Assembly: GCA_031769625.1 (NCBI GenBank)
Contig: JAUIMM010000888.1
Location: 558,001-622,000, forward strand
Direction of reading: 5' to 3'
Length of the DNA stretch: 64,000 bases
Origin: Taudactylus pleione
Lineage: Eukaryota > Chordata > Amphibia > Anura > Myobatrachidae
Shown: piece by piece, positions 62,987-64,000 of the stretch
Position numbering within the stretch: the stretch's first letter is position 1
Layout of the letters: each line of letters starts with the position of its first letter
The notes under the pieces: generated by a model
What the model saw: only the letters and a program-made list of their open reading frames with translations
What the model was told of the DNA's origin: nothing
The model's database searches: none
Made by a program: the position numbers and the translations under genes

Positions 62987-64000
62987 ATGTCAAAACAAAC
63001 TCCCGAACGTCCAAAGCCAAAGATGGCCACCAAAGCGCACGGTCTTATTGATGCCTGGATGTCCAAAAGCCCGTCTCACATGGAAGTCCTGTAGGACAGC
63101 TTTTCTCAAATTTACAGGAACAAAGAGGCGATTGGACGGTCTACCAGGAGGCGAATCATCTTGAAACACAGACAGATCCTCAGCCAAATTTTGAGATAAA
63201 GCCACCTGGATACAAGATCTGGGAATGATGGATTCTTTGATCACAGTATCCTGTTGGACAGGAGTGAAACTCCTGGACAATGCATCAGCCTTGATGTTAG
63301 TAGATCCAGGTCGAAAAGAAATGAGAAAATTAAATCTGGTAAAAAATAGTGCCCATCATGCTTGCCTGGAGTTAAGCCTCTTGGCCGATTCAATGTATGC
63401 CAAATTTTTGTGGTCAGTGAGGACAGAGATCCGGTGTTTGGCTCCTTCAAGCCAATGTCTCCAATCCTCAAAAGCTAACTTAATGGCAAGCAGCTCCCTG
63501 TTCCCAACGTCATAATTACACTCAGCTGAAGAAAATTTACGTGAAAAAAATGCACCTGGATGGAGTTTGCCATCCAATGGATTATTCTGAGAAAGAATAG
63601 CTCCTGCCCCAATCTCAGAGGCGTCCACCTCAACCACAAAAGGCAGATCTGGATCCGGATGTTTGAGAACAGGGACGCTGGTGAAAGCAAGTTTGAGATG
63701 TTCAAAGGCCCAAACTGCCTGACTAGGCCAGTTAGAAGCATCCGCACCTTTCTTGGTTAACTCTACTATGGGGGCAACAATGGAGAAAAACGAGCCAATA
63801 AATCTCCGATAGTAATTGGAAAAACCAAGGAAACGTTGAATGCCTTTCAATTTAGAAGGCTGAATCCAGTCCAATACTGCTTTAACCTTTCCAGGATCCA
63901 TGGAGAAGCCATGAGGAGAAATAATATATCCAAGAAAAGATACTTGCTCCACATGAAACTCACATTTCTCCAACTTGGCAAATAACGAATTGTCTCTCAA
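62955..64000 (-). pseudogene. Gypsy reverse transcriptase thumb, RNase H and integrase zinc finger, partial
   Basis: Minus strand, entering from the right window edge just after the reverse transcriptase active site. The frame shows the thumb and connection ([21 protein letters not shown]), RNase H ([27 protein letters not shown]) and the integrase HHCC finger (FGHPGINK and LTCEVC). An in-frame TGA at 63,356-63,358 replaces a likely CGA arginine codon, a typical CpG decay change. A frame change near 63,025 precedes the CxxC pair. Together with the downstream chromodomain piece this is a chromovirus (Ty3/gypsy) relic. Gag and protease would lie beyond 64,000. Confidence 0.87.

Overview
This window is vertebrate DNA with no intact host gene. 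An anuran amphibian is the best guess. That is an inference from the repeats: Gmr1-type and chromodomain Ty3/gypsy elements, an L2-type LINE, a retroviral gag fossil, Harbinger-like MITEs with a GGGCCTGATTCAG end, and a LINE/SINE tail with a GCGCTATATAAATA motif. Nothing resembles a bacterial operon or a phage.

Positions 1-45,828 are one satellite block. The basic unit is about 45 bp, made of two related halves: a 22-bp half beginning CACCTGTAACACTAC and a 23-bp half beginning CACATACTCACACTAC. Layered on this are long tandem duplications of about 0.88, 1.50, 2.54, 5.47 and 7.04 kb, traceable through shared variant units. Towards its right edge (44,345-45,828) the array changes to shorter, divergent units of about 37 bp.

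The array is cut once, at 31,327-37,194, by a nearly complete LTR retrotransposon. Its two 592-bp LTRs look identical, it has a CTCAC target duplication, a primer site matching tRNA-Leu, and a polypurine tract. Its protein order is Gag-protease-integrase-reverse transcriptase-RNase H. This is the copia-like order known for the Gmr1 group of Ty3/gypsy elements. One lost base inside reverse transcriptase splits the coding sequence.

Positions 45,829-49,500 hold several unrelated minisatellites (about 96, 40 and 50 bp units) and GC-rich DNA that could be promoter-like. Positions 49,500-53,000 hold, on the minus strand, a broken retroviral gag and a decayed gypsy reverse transcriptase. Positions 53,000-61,400 are AT-rich intergenic DNA with a LINE/SINE tail, a MITE split by an L2-type LINE, a fold-back MITE, a TTAGGG-rich minisatellite, a Harbinger-like MITE and two copies of an unnamed dispersed repeat. 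Positions 61,600-64,000 carry a 38-bp minisatellite and the end of a minus-strand chromodomain gypsy element that has lost its integrase core.

The most informative parts are the multi-scale satellite history and the young Gmr1-like element inside it. I saw no evidence for a new multi-gene system.
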